64,000 bases of DNA, from the NCBI GenBank assembly GCA_001179505.1, contig CDMY01000351.1:36517-100516 (forward strand). The letters run 5' to 3'. The notes under the pieces are model-generated. The model ran no database searches. It saw nothing but the letters and a program-made list of their open reading frames with translations, and was not told the origin of the DNA. This DNA is from Vitrella brassicaformis (lineage: Eukaryota; Sar; Vitrellaceae). Below are positions 46,544-57,235 of the stretch, in pieces. Position numbers and translations under genes: made by a program. Position 1 is the stretch's first letter; the number at the start of each line of letters is the position of its first letter.

Positions 46544-48001
46544 GCACATACAGACCAAGTAAACTGTCCAAGTGCACCAACGAGCCGAGCACGACTCACG
46601 GTCGTGTGCGTGTGTGTGTGTGTGTGTGGTTGTTAGGAGGGAGCCCGAGAGGGAGGATGTAGCAGTGCAGCCGGTGTATATCTGGGGTGAGGGTGCAGTG
46701 ATGTAAGAGTGGCTGCCTAGTCAGTACGTGCGCTCATGATTGTGAAGTGAGGTACTTACTGGCTACTTCTCTGTGACGTCTGTGTATACCTCAGCAGCAT
46801 TGCTTGATTGACCAGCCTGGCCAGCCAGCCCAACAACACAAAGCAGCAGGCGCATCTGATCTGTGTGGGACGCACGCAGCCAGCCTTGATCAGCATGCAT
46901 TGAGGTTCCTTTCGTGTACATTCATTGAATGTTTTTCTCCACCTACAGAAGAGTGCTGCCCCCCACACCAGTAAGATACATCCAGAGAAAAGGCACCAAC
47001 GCTCAATGTGCGGTTCAAAACACGGAGAATGAGAAGCAGGGGCCACCCAACAGACCAATAGCCACAATAGCTTCTTGTTGTACATCAAGGCTTACTCGCT
47101 TACTCGCATCCCCACAGAGAAACACCCCCTGTCTCCACACACCACACATCCCCAATGTCTCACTCTTACCCTCAAGCAAAGAAAAGTTCTTCCACAGACA
47201 CATGGAAAGAACATCTAGGAAGAAGAGGAGAGGGAGGGTGGAGAAGGGGGAGTCTGTTGGGCCGTTTTCTGTGCTCTGAGTCAAGTTGGCCTTGCACACA
47301 GGGCGGGATGCGGCACCAACTTGGGGGCTGAGAGGGGCCATTTTCGCCTTGCTACTGGCCTGGCCAGTCGACCATCGATGATGGTGCCGTGCCACGGCTG
47401 GCCTTCATATCACCGGGCAGTCTGGCGTGGAGGATGCCGACAACCCTCCCTTTGGTATCCAGGCTGGATGACCTAGCAAATCGTGTCTTCCTGACCAGGT
47501 GAGTACATTTGTGCTAGCACGGGCCTTGGCGATGCGACGCTGCAGAGATCGGACGCCTGACTCACCAGCCACCCACACACAGACAGACAAGGACAGCGAG
47601 GGAGGGTGCTGTGTGCATGGATGTGTGTGTGTGTGTGTGCGTGTGTGTGGTGTGTGTGTGTGTGACGGCACACCTGATGGCCGTAGAGATCTCAGGCAAG
47701 CCACACCAGCGACGCGCACAATGAGGACCTGACACACAGCCAGATGGTCGTTTGTTTGCCCTTGTCTGCATGGCTTTGCCATCCTTTCTCATTGGGCAAG
47801 CGAGTGGGGCCGTTTCCACTTGGAGCTCCCTGGAGCTCGGCATCAAGCTCGCGCTCTCTAGGACATTCCGTGAAACCGCTCTCTCCCCTCCCCCCATCCC
47901 AACTCGGGCCTTCCTTGTCCAGCATATGTCGTCGCTGAAGCAGGTGCGCAGCGGCGAGTCTGCGTCCGCGCGCGACGTGCGTCAGTTCGGAGGATGTTGA
48001 G
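46544..48001. other. Intergenic region, CA/TG repeats and a shared motif
   Basis: No gene is supported. A TG run lies at about 47621-47664. A 27-bp motif at 47859-47885 matches 6895-6921 with one difference. A short frame MSSLKQVRSGESASARDV from about 47925 runs just upstream of the next gene and could be a 5' exon or a uORF. Confidence 0.5.
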
Positions 48002-48650
48002 ATGCCTATTCTGCCGCGCGCCAGAGTAGATGTCTACTATGCAGGCACGGAGCAGACCGGCACCCCCGCCATACAGTTTGAAATGCCGCTGCGCGACGAC
48101 ACCTCATTTGAGGATCTGAGGGGGGTGGCCCATGAAAGGTGGTGGCCTGCTACGACCAAGCCGGAGACCAGAAGCCGCCCGCTGTTTACCAAATCGTGCT
48201 TGCCGATGGCGAAGAGCCTTCCCTCCTTTCCGACCCTGTCAAGTGCGTATGCTTGAAGACGCCACACCACACATGCACATGTGTCACAACGTGTGCTTTC
48301 TATTGCACTCCTTCTGTCTATCAGGTCTGTGTATCAGGAGAAGATCGAAGCGAAGAAGACCATCAAGATCGTCATGACCGCACCCGCACCAAGTGAGTCG
48401 GACAGGGACCAAAAGACAAATGCTTGCGCCATTTGCTGTTTACGGTGCTTGTTTTTGGGTTGCTGTACCAGGACGGAAGAGACCGACGAAGAGTCAACCG
48501 CACTCAACTCAGCACCAAACGAAGCCAGCCAGCGCAAATCCGACAACCCATTCGAATCAAGGCGTCTTCCTGCGGGGCAGCGGCCATGGATCACGGTTTG
48601 CCTCGTCAGCCTCTTCCGAGTTACTGAAGCCACTCCTCGAGACAACGTGA
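48002..48650 (+). pseudogene. Frameshifted gene of unknown function (about 162 residues if in frame)
   Basis: Exons 48002-48242, 48325-48392 and 48472-48650. The first exon reads ARVDVYYAGTEQTGTPAIQF and SFEDLRGVAHE. After an AAA run at about 48136 the sensible frame moves by one: VVACYDQAGDQKPPAVYQIV, then DPVK joined to SVYQEKIEAKKTIKIV. One extra A would restore 489 nt, a multiple of three. The tail is Lys/Gln/Ser-rich. No family is recognised. This may be a recent one-base lesion or an assembly error. Confidence 0.45.
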
Positions 48651-48678
48651 GACGATATCTTATCGGCAAACTCGACCA

Positions 48679-49083
48679 ATGGCCTGCACAGCGTTGAAAC
48701 GAACCAACACAGCTGAGATGCTCCAGCTCCGCGCACCTCTCTTGTTCCTCCTGGACTGCATCGAGCTTGCGGTTGATCCTCTCGCGCAGCTCCAATTCAA
48801 TCGGGCGGCCTGCTGGGCGGCTGTCATAGCCACCTTCATGGCTTCTTACATAGACATACTCAACGCGGCGGCCCAAAACCTAGATGCCCGGTGGGTGGGT
48901 GCACTCATCCAACAACCGGACGGCACGTGGAAGAGAAGACGTGGTTTTGAAAACTGGCTGCTATGGCTATGGCTGCGGGAGATGTGGGGGGTGTGCATGC
49001 GGCCGTCGATGTTTTGGTTTTCGTTGACCCTACTCGCTCTTTTCTGCTGGGGACTCTCGCACAGGATTCGTGTTGGATACTGA
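48679..49083 (+). CDS. Single-exon ORF with a hydrophobic C end (134 residues)
   Basis: ATG to TGA with no intron. It has a hydrophobic stretch near residue 45 (CWAAVIATFMASYIDILNA) and a C-terminal span (MFWFSLTLLALFCWGL) after a Trp-rich block. The opposite strand is also open (48334-48876, REERINRKLDAVQEEQ-like helix), so strand choice is unsure. It is not recognised. Confidence 0.3.
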   Translation: MACTALKRTNTAEMLQLRAPLLFLLDCIELAVDPLAQLQFNRAACWAAVIATFMASYIDILNAAAQNLDARWVGALIQQPDGTWKRRRGFENWLLWLWLREMWGVCMRPSMFWFSLTLLALFCWGLSHRIRVGY

Positions 49084-49424
49084 TGATTGATGCACATGAT
49101 TGATGCACAGTTTCTTGTGCCGGTGACCGTTTTTGCGTGCCTTGTCTGTTTCTGCTTCTTCATTCGTTATCTGTGACACAAGTACGGTGGACACCGTAGG
49201 GAAATATGTATGTCAAAACTCTGTCACACAGCTCTGTGCTCTGATGAATCAATATATTCACACTCATACCCAGATATCACCAAAAGCCATGCCAAATGCG
49301 ACTTCAGTAGATACAGCATATTGCACACACATACGCGTGAACAGGCAGACAGACACGCAGAGAGAGAGAGAGAGAGATTGGCATGTGTGTGAGTGTGTGT
49401 GTGTGTTTGTCGAGTCGCCCGACG

Positions 49425-51712
49425 ATGGACATGAAGATCGCCGAGGACGTCAAGCGGCAGAGCACTCTCAGAATCGTCACACGAGAGGGAGACCCCAACA
49501 GCCTCACCGTAAGTGACCAAACCACAGACACCACCACACACACACAGCCCTCTGTGTCTGTGTGTGTGTGTGTGTCTGTGCAATGGGTTGATAGGATTTG
49601 GACAAGGCAGCAGCCGGTGCGGCCAAGAACGTGTTGGTGCTGAGGGACACTGCGGCCGCCAAGGGGGCTGAGCAGACTGGCGGGGCGTCTGCCGTCCGCC
49701 GCCAGACGGCCGTACTCGCCGCTGTACGCGACAGACAGAGCAACGACCTGCCGTCGTCAAGGGCAGCAAAACACCCGCCGACCGTCGTGGTCAGTCGACA
49801 GACACACCGAGAGAGAGAGAGAGTGGGTTGTGTGTGTCCATCTATCTCTGTGCTCGGGGTGTGTGCTGTGCTGTGCTGTGGTGTGCCGCAGGTGTCTGTG
49901 CCTGAGGCGGCATTGGAGCAGCACCCCGGTGCGTCTGCGGCCGGCCGTTTCGCATCGCTGGCTGAGGTGGACACGGACGGCTTTGTCGATCGGCTGCTCG
50001 CACAGTGTGTCGTGCAGCCCGGACTCAGCACGGTCCGTCACCGACAACCTTACATACACATCCATCCATCCATGTGTGTGTGTGTGTCCATCTGCTGCCT
50101 CTCTGTCTGTGTGTCAGGTGTACGCCGAGTTGTTCCACCAGGAGGGCAGTGAGTTCTACATCGAGGCGGCCAGAATGTACGCTGGCGTGCAGGGCAAGAC
50201 CTTCGGACAGGCGTGGAAACACTTCCCAAGGGTATACCACACACACACACACACGATGCTTGAACGACTGACAAGAGGCCATCTGTTGGTGCGTGTGTGT
50301 GTGTGCAGGCGTCATTGTGTGGTCTGGTCAAGGACGGCGAGTTGATGCTGTCGCCGCCCATCAGTGTGATGATCGGCCCCAACGACCAGCTCATCTTTGT
50401 CGCCACGGACGTACAAACACACACACACACACACATCCATCCATCCATCTGTGTGTGGGAGCGCAGAAAACCAATTTGCGCTACTCCCGCTCTGCCGTCG
50501 GCACACATGAGGTGTCTGACGTCAGGAGGAGCCGGAGGGCCACACAGGCCGAAATGCAGAAGGCATATCCGAGAAAAGTGCTCATCCTCAACACGGCAAA
50601 GGCCGACCTGACCACGGACGCGTAAGCCAACAGATACACCACACACACAGAGAGAGAGAGCACAGAGAGACAGAGAGAGAGAGAGTGTGTGTGTGTGTGT
50701 GTGTCTGCCATTGGGTATGTGTGTGTGGGCGGTTTGGCTGCAGTAGGAGCTCAGAGCAGACGGCGAGTCTGTTGCGTCATCTCGACGAGTGGGCGGCGAC
50801 TTTCACCAAACCGCTCGACGTCACTCTGGTCACACCAGCACCCCTCAAACAGTAAGGGACCTAAGCCAATTCACCTCTCAACACACACAGGTACCCACCT
50901 GTGTGTGCGTGTGTTATGTGTTCAGGCGTGTGGGTCAGCTGCACGTCAAGGCGTTCCCCCGGTCCACCACGTGCCGCCGGTTCGGCAACCTGCGCATCAG
51001 GACGGTCGTCAAGGACCCCTCCACCCCCAAGACACTCAAAAGCGTCAAGGTGGCCAGCCATCAGATGGCCATTCCATCCATCCATCCATCCACTGTGTCT
51101 GTGCAGGCTGAGGACGCCGACGTGGCATTGCTCGTGCATCTCGACGGCAGCTCCGTCAGGTCAAGGAGCGACGTCAACACACAGCAAGAGGTCAGATGAG
51201 CTGTGAGGACACAAAGCCATCCTCTCGCTCTGTGGATGGATGGAAGGATGTGACTGTGGCTGTGGCTGGTTGATGTGTTGATGCAGCGTGACGCTGAGAT
51301 ACTGGGGATGCGGCTGCTGCTCGAGTCGCACATGAAAGACGTCAACAAACCTATGCCCAGGCACTGAGACACACACACACACACATCAATGGCACACGCC
51401 ATCGCCCCATCCCTCCCTCTCTCCCTCGATGAATCAGAGTGGTGACGCACCTCAGCCAGGCCTCGAGCGTGCAGTACCTGCCCGCCAAGGCCGCCCCCCG
51501 CCCCTGGCGGCTCCTTTATCAGTCCCGCCGGCTGGCATCGTCTCCCACTTTGATGCTGAGGGCCACGAGGGGCAAGCTGCAGGGCGTCGATGTGATAGTG
51601 CCGGCAGAGCTCGAGAGCGGCGTCCTCGTCCAGATACTCATGCAGCCGGAGCTGCAACACATCTACACGGTCCGTTCGAGTGTGAGTGCACTAGATTAGA
51701 GGGAGAGGCGCA

Positions 51713-51748
<36 letters not shown>

Positions 51749-52019
51749 TGTGGTTGAGCAGGAGTTGCTGCAGCCGTCCGGCAAGGAGATCTGTGTGGCC
51801 GTGTGTTTGGACCAAGTCACCGGCAGTGCAAGTTGCAGCGGCTGCCGGCGCCATCGTCAGGGCAATGTGACGATGACGGGCCGACCTGTCAGGGCAATGC
51901 TATCAGCGCTTCGACGACATTCCAAGAGGCGCCAGGCGAGGCACCAGCCTGACGTTGCGGCGCAGCCGACCATGCCCTCGCGCAGCACCAACATCAACAG
52001 CACCCCAAGGGCCATTTGA
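49425..52019 (+). CDS. CASTOR/POLLUX (DMI1)-type channel regulatory region, pore part missing
   Basis: Twelve exons: 49425-49508, 49595-49789, 49892-50032, 50118-50231, 50309-50410, 50467-50621, 50744-50851, 50926-51049, 51107-51190, 51287-51360, 51438-51669 and 51762-52019 (1,671 nt, 556 residues). It follows the C-terminal half of CASTOR/POLLUX ion channels, the ligand-sensing RCK-like region. The marks are LRIVTREGDPNSLTDLDKA with KNVLVLRDT, then VYAELFHQEGSEFYIEAARM, FPRASLCGLVKDGELMLSPP, MIGPNDQLIFVATD, and later ADVALLVHLDGSS and VIVPAELESGVLVQIL. The family normally has transmembrane and pore helices before this. None is found between 48,650 and 49,425, so the gene looks 5'-truncated or its first exons are missed. 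The tail is Arg/His/Ser-rich. Exon 10 ends with a GC donor. Confidence 0.65.
51361..51437 (+). other. Candidate GC-AG intron in the CASTOR-like gene
   Basis: The donor reads CCCAG|GCACTG and the acceptor AATCAG|A. The joined frame PMPRVVTHLS keeps the family pattern. The nearest GT donor (GAC|GTCAAC, about 51340) leads into a frame without family similarity. Confidence 0.5.
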
Positions 52020-52985
52020 GGTGTGTATACGGCAGGTGCAAATGGGCTGTCTTCCCGGCGGGAAGACAGGCTGAGTCCGTCCGTACGTCTCCTGTACAAC
52101 GACTGCATGGGCTGTTTTCATGGTGTGACAGATATGAAAGTGAGTGACGCAGAACTGGTCATTCATTGACTCGACCACTCATTGCAAATATGGTGTTTGA
52201 CTGATGATTGATTGGTCTCCATGAGGGCAAACAATCCTCAATGTCCGTTTTGAGAAAGGTCTGTTTGAGAAGATTGCGAATTTTATGTCACGCAAACCAG
52301 CACAAGCACATCCACCCATGTCTGTCTGTCTGCCTGCCTGTCTGTCTGTCTGTGTGTCTGTGTGTCAGCTGCCCAACCCCTGCATGGAGTGTGTGCACGT
52401 ACGACGTGCCTCAGAGGCGGCCGTGCGGCCATGTGCGAGCGGTGCCAGGCGGCCTGTCCGGAGAGCGACCCAATCGTGGCTGTCGATGTAGCTCATGGCC
52501 GCCGGCCGCTGCTCGTACCTACGTCTGTGCAAGGCGCCACGAATGCAGAGATAAATAGTCGGCTGGACTAGACAGGTGGCTAAGTGGTTAAATGGTCCGC
52601 TGGGCCCGTGTTTTTCGGTCGATTTGTGTGTGGTTATTTGTGGTCACTGCGGTCTGGCTGATGACGTGTGTAGCTGATGACGTGTGTAATGGCGCACACG
52701 TCCCGGGGAACGGTTGTGTGTTAGTTTGTGAGCAGCTGGCATCACAACGAGTGCTGAAACTTTTGTGATGTCCACAGATATTGTCGTGTGTGCTGACCAT
52801 CCATTGATATCCCATCTGTACACAGTGTGCACGCCATCCATCCATTTGCCATCCATTGTCGGCCATTGACATGCACCACAAGCCCCCCAACCGCCCAACA
52901 GCCACACACAAAGCAAACCATCAAAACACAAACACGCACATGGGCGCATTCCTGGCTTGCTCATGCATCCATGCATGTTTGTGGG
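52020..52985. other. Intergenic region, nothing recognised
   Basis: A TGTC/TGCC run lies at about 52319-52367, with CA-rich DNA at about 52860-52950. It separates convergent genes. No gene or RNA is seen. Confidence 0.55.
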
Positions 52986-54918
52986 TCACTCAATGTCGCT
53001 GGTGTCACTGCCTCCAGCGGATGAGCCCCCCTCGTCCGTGTCTCGCTCCTCGGGGCGCTCCGGCACACACTGGGGGAAGTAGAGCCTTAGGAGTGCCACA
53101 CACTGCACCACGCCATACGTAGGGGGGGCAAAGTGTGGCGTGAACGGTTGGCTTTATTGCTGACCCATCGGTCGAGCCCTTCCGTGCCGTGCAGCGCCAG
53201 ATGTCGCATCTTGGCCACGCCGCCAGCCTGTCGTTTCCGCCCCCATACGCAGACACCCCATGAGCCAGACCGTCTTGCCCTCAATTGTGTCTCCTCCCTG
53301 CCCTCATGGTGACTGACAGACCTGGTGGACGAGGTCAGAGTAGGGGTTGTTCACGAGGCCGTCGGCCGCCTGCTTCTGCTCACCCACACTGCATACACAC
53401 ATGGATGGGCAACAACACAGCCACACAATGCATTAATGGATGCCGCCCGTTGTGCGTGTGATCTATGTGCTGCCTGACCGACGGCAGAATGCCATTGAGT
53501 GTCCTCAGAGCCAGGCGGACCTCCCCATGTTCGTTGCTGTACAGCACGGCACAGAGAGGGCCGATGCACCCACACTCAACGACATACTCGCCCTGCAGGC
53601 CCGTACAAGAGACAGAGACGCGCATCCATCCCTGTTTGTCTCCTTAGCTAAGGATTTACCTGTGCCTGTGATCCCTTTGACGTGATGTTGTACAGTGCCA
53701 GCGCTGCTTCGCCCTTACTGCCCGACAGCCGCTCAATCAAGACAGGCACCAAGCCCTCATCAATCACAGACTGAATGGCACCGTGCAGACCTGCAGGAAC
53801 ACATATAAAATGTACCCACAGATGGGACGCGTTGTATCCCATACCTGTATCTGCGATTGCGGCCACAGTAAATGATGCCTCCTTGGATATGAGCGGATTG
53901 GCCGACGCCAACATCGCCTTGAGCTGGGCTATGTGCTCCAAAAGGACACCAACAAAATGACGATAGTCCCCACCTGTCAACGAAGTAACAAATGTCAAAG
54001 AACTGACTCCGTGCCACGTGCTCTTATTCTTCAGCCCTCTGACCCTCGATGAGGCGCCCTAGGAGGCGCCGGGTTGTCCGCAGAACAAGCGCTTGTACAC
54101 AGTACCCCCCCAGGTACTCGCAGCGGGACGGCAGGTGTGGCAGGAAGGGTGGCAGATGACGAGACATGACAGAGCCCAATCGCATGACCTCCATGAGCAA
54201 AGGAAAACCCTGGCCCTGGCTTTCTGCAGTATCGATGAGGACGCAAAGAGTCAGCAGCGCCATTTGCAGCAGGGCCCGGTCTTGATCAGCTGTCTCGACC
54301 AGCATCACCAGCACACGCACACACTCTGCCACCAGCCAGAGGGGCAGCAGCGGGTTTCTGCTCAATAGAAGCATCAGCAGCGCAACGCAGTGCTGGGGGA
54401 CCCCGATTTGCCTTTTGGTCTTGCTACGCAGCCTCTCCAGCAGTGGCTCAATCACGCCCGTCTCCAGAATGGCTTCGCACGCCGCTGCCGAGTGACTGGC
54501 TATGTACACCAAGAAGGTGGCAACATGATGCACCAGGGTCAAGTCAGCGCTGGACGCCAACACCTTGACCAGGACGGGAATAGCATCGGCGTCCATCAGC
54601 GATTGGACGGCAACGCCTTCCGATGCTGAATGGGAAAGCCGTCGGGAGATCTCGGTGGCGGCAAGGATAGCGAACAGCGGCTGTCGGCTTATGCTTCGCA
54701 GCAGCCCGCAGAGGGGCTCACGGCGGAGAGACCATCGAAGGACCGCCGCCACTGCGGCGAATGCCGCCACCACCAAGAGCACCACGGTGAAGAACCAGCG
54801 TGAAGAACCAGCGTGAAAGATACAGGAGGAAGGGACCGCACGGGCTGCATGTCAGGCCCATCGCGGCGAGCGCAACCACAAGACAGCGGCGCCATGGCCA
54901 GCCCCACCATAAACTCAT
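52986..54918 (-). pseudogene. Membrane-anchored ARM-repeat protein, broken by a 13-bp duplication
   Basis: Exons: 54918-54044, 53973-53845, 53790-53660, 53592-53474, 53388-53322 and 53102-52986. With one copy of the 13-bp tandem repeat (54788-54800/54801-54813) removed they sum to 1,425 nt, 474 residues. The N end has hydrophobic stretches (CLVVALAAMGL, then VVLLVVAAFAAVAAVL) that would anchor it in a membrane. The body has importin-alpha/armadillo-type helices: LMDADAIPVLVKVLASSADL, LTLVHHVATFLVYIAS, ILETGVIEPLLERL, SVIDEGLVPVLIERL, GEAALALYNITSKG, ECGCIGPLCAVLYS. The tail is acidic (ERPEERDTDEGG). As assembled the duplication shifts the frame after the first hydrophobic stretch; translation from a later codon would lose only the N end. 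One donor (53474) is GC. ARM proteins bind peptides or partners; the partner is unknown. Confidence 0.6.
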
Positions 54919-55337
54919 CGTTTCTGATTCGGATGCATCCAACTTGAATCTACTGTGGGGGCGAGAAAGGGAGACGGCGAGAAAAGGGGGGGAAACTTGA
55001 AGTTCCTCCAAAAAACAGCTGTCTGCTCAGGAGTCCGAAGCAAGGAAGACGGACACTATCGACTGTGACGACGCTCGGCTTTGCGTATCTGTTTGGATTG
55101 CCTTCACAAGACCCGGTGGGTGAGCCGACATGTACACGCATGAGAGATGGGGATGACATCGTGTGCCCATGTGTCGTGTCTGCAGGTGAGTTTTCGTGAG
55201 CCCTGGGTTGTACGGGTGGATGACGGAGCAGATAATATTTATGTTATGCCGCCTCGCCGAGATACACGCAGACGGAAAAGTCATGCTCGGTACCACAGAC
55301 GCAGAAAAAACAGACACGGAATGACACGCGTCGAATA
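54919..55337. other. Intergenic or unassigned 5' exons
   Basis: A plus-strand frame after a TGCAG acceptor (about 55186) reads SFREPWVVRVDDGADNIYV then RRDTRRRKSHARYHRRRK. It could be an exon, but it cannot be joined to the next piece. Confidence 0.35.
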
Positions 55338-55462
55338 TGTCTGTGGCTGCAGTGCTGGAGGGCGGGTACAACCCAGAGATGCTCTCTAAAGCGTCCATTC
55401 TGTTGGTCAAGGCCCTCCTCAAGACGAGCGACAGAGACGCCGCACTCACGCCAGAGGCATTC
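55338..55462 (+). pseudogene. Histone deacetylase C-terminal fragment
   Basis: Reads SVAAVLEGGYNPEMLSKASI and LLVKALLKT, ending at a GTACTG donor after TPEAF. The LEGGY block with a following helix is the C-terminal mark of the arginase/deacetylase-fold HDACs, where the Tyr helps bind the acetyl-lysine. The catalytic His and Asp blocks that should precede it are not found upstream, so this is a fragment or a lone recognisable exon. Confidence 0.4.
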
Positions 55463-55704
55463 GTACTGTCGCCCGTCAAACCATGGACAGGCAAACCCAG
55501 CCATCGCAATGATGATGCCTTCCTTGTATCATCTGTTGTGTTTGCATCGCTCACCAGGGGAATTTCCCACCCACAGGGTGTTGCGGGACGATGGCGACAT
55601 GAGACAATTGACATCGAGAAGATGCGCAGATTTATCATCTTCACTCGTGAGAAGAAATTGATCGATCAATTCAATATGGATGCCCTTTTTCTGTCTATCG
55701 TCAG

Positions 55705-56392
55705 CTGGTGAAGAAGCTTAAGCAGCTGTACGAGCGCTTCAGCCTCCTCATTGCCCTCCCCCCGCCCCCGTCAATGCCCAAAAACGAGCCCACACCCACT
55801 CCTCCGCCAGCCACCGCTCCAGAGACACGATGCACCAAGAAATCCGGACGCAGCGAGCCAGCCGCCAAAGCAAGGCCACTTATCAAGACGGGAGTGTGGT
55901 GGTCTGGAAAAACTCGGGCGTGGGCGGCAAGCTGGTACGAGAAGGGCGACCCGAAGCAGAAGGCCAAGCACTTTTATGTCAAGGATCATGGATTCGAGAA
56001 AGCAAAGGTACCATAGCCAACATCCCACCCAAGCCAATACATCCTTTCCTCTGCTCTCCTTGTCTTCCCTCATCACGTGTCATCAGACATTGGCCAAAGA
56101 GCATTGTCATGAGCTGAGCGGACAGATACGGTGGCGACGAAGAAGGGCTTGGAGTTGAAGCACCAAAGCGGCGTGGAGAGGGTACCTTCAAGAACAAGAC
56201 GTGGAGGGCCTCCTGAAAGAGGGCGGGAAGAGGAAGCGCAAAGCCTTTTCGGCGCGCAAGCTGGGATACGAGGGTGCCAAACAGACGGCCATCACTCACC
56301 GCCGCCAGATGGAACAACGGCACCATCCCATTCTCAAGGGCGAGGCCATGCAAGACGACGAGCAGGAGGAGACACAGCCACAGTTGGCTCAA
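55705..56392 (+). pseudogene. ApiAP2-like gene with two AP2 domains, the second frameshifted
   Basis: The exon 55705-56007 follows a good acceptor (gtctatcgtcag). It reads LKQLYERFSLLIALPPPPSM, a Pro-rich linker, then an AP2 domain: TGVWWSGKTRAWAASWYEKG, KAKHFYVKDHGFEKAK, completed after an intron by TLAKEHCHELS (from 56088). A second AP2 domain follows: GTFKNKTWRAS, then TGAAAGAGG where TGGAAAGAGG would be expected, then KRKRKAFSARKLGYEGAKQT and AITHRRQMEQR in the shifted frame. The lost G falls on the conserved Trp. The linker between the domains also changes frame. AP2 proteins are the main transcription factors of Apicomplexa and relatives; the first domain looks able to bind DNA. Confidence 0.6.
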
Positions 56393-57235
56393 CTAAGGAC
56401 TATTATCTGTGTCTCTGCCTGTCGTCAGCGATTGCAGGCATCCCACCGATGAAGGGCGGATGCCATCGCTGTCTACATTTTATACTCGACGTTTGTGCTT
56501 CTGTTGCCGGACACGACTCATTCGGACCTTTTTGCTGACACGACTTGGCTAGACAGCTGACCAGCTGCAGAGAGGTGGAAGCGGGCAAACGATGCACATG
56601 GAAGGCCATGAATGATCCGTTCACATATGAGGTCATACACACACACAAATATAAAAGGTACACAGAGACACCCACAAGTCCACTTCCATGCACCAATCCT
56701 GCGGCCACGTCGGCTGTGCGCGACCTCACATGGCCAGTGCACCACCATCGCCATCAAAATGCTCAACACAACTTACGGCTGCCGTCCCGTTACCGGCTTT
56801 CAAGATTTCTTTTGTCAAACGCCCTGTCTGAGTGCGCGTGTGTCTCCTGTGCAGAAGCCCAAGTAACACTACTTCGTGCTCATGTCTCGTAGTCGTGAAC
56901 AGGTTACCTCTCCCTCTCCCCGTGTGTGTCTGCCTGCCTGCCTGTCTCTCAACTTCGATGGGCCGCTGCTCGTTTTTGAGCAGACCAAAGGACCAGGGAG
57001 AGATGAGAGGCAGGTGTGACCGGTGAGTAGTGGATAGTTGAGACACGATATTGGCGGGTAGGACGCTTAACACTGATTGTCAGCAGTCTTCGATATGCAT
57101 CGTCGAGTCTCACATTCAGCTGACTGAATGTTCCATTGTCACGTCATGTATACAGAGGCCTCCCATCCAGACGATTGCACTCACGAGATCTGACCATCGA
57201 CACAGCACACAGAAGACAATTATGAGAACTAGGTG
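56393..57235. other. Intergenic region, nothing recognised
   Basis: Moderately complex sequence with a short TGCC run (about 56930-56946). Frames up to 115 codons are open on both strands without splice structure or motifs. Confidence 0.5.

Noticed and set aside
51429-52019. Alternative open frame (196 codons) over the last CASTOR-like exons
   Set aside because: It reads a TGTG intron as CVCVCV and has no family similarity; the chosen frame continues the channel pattern.
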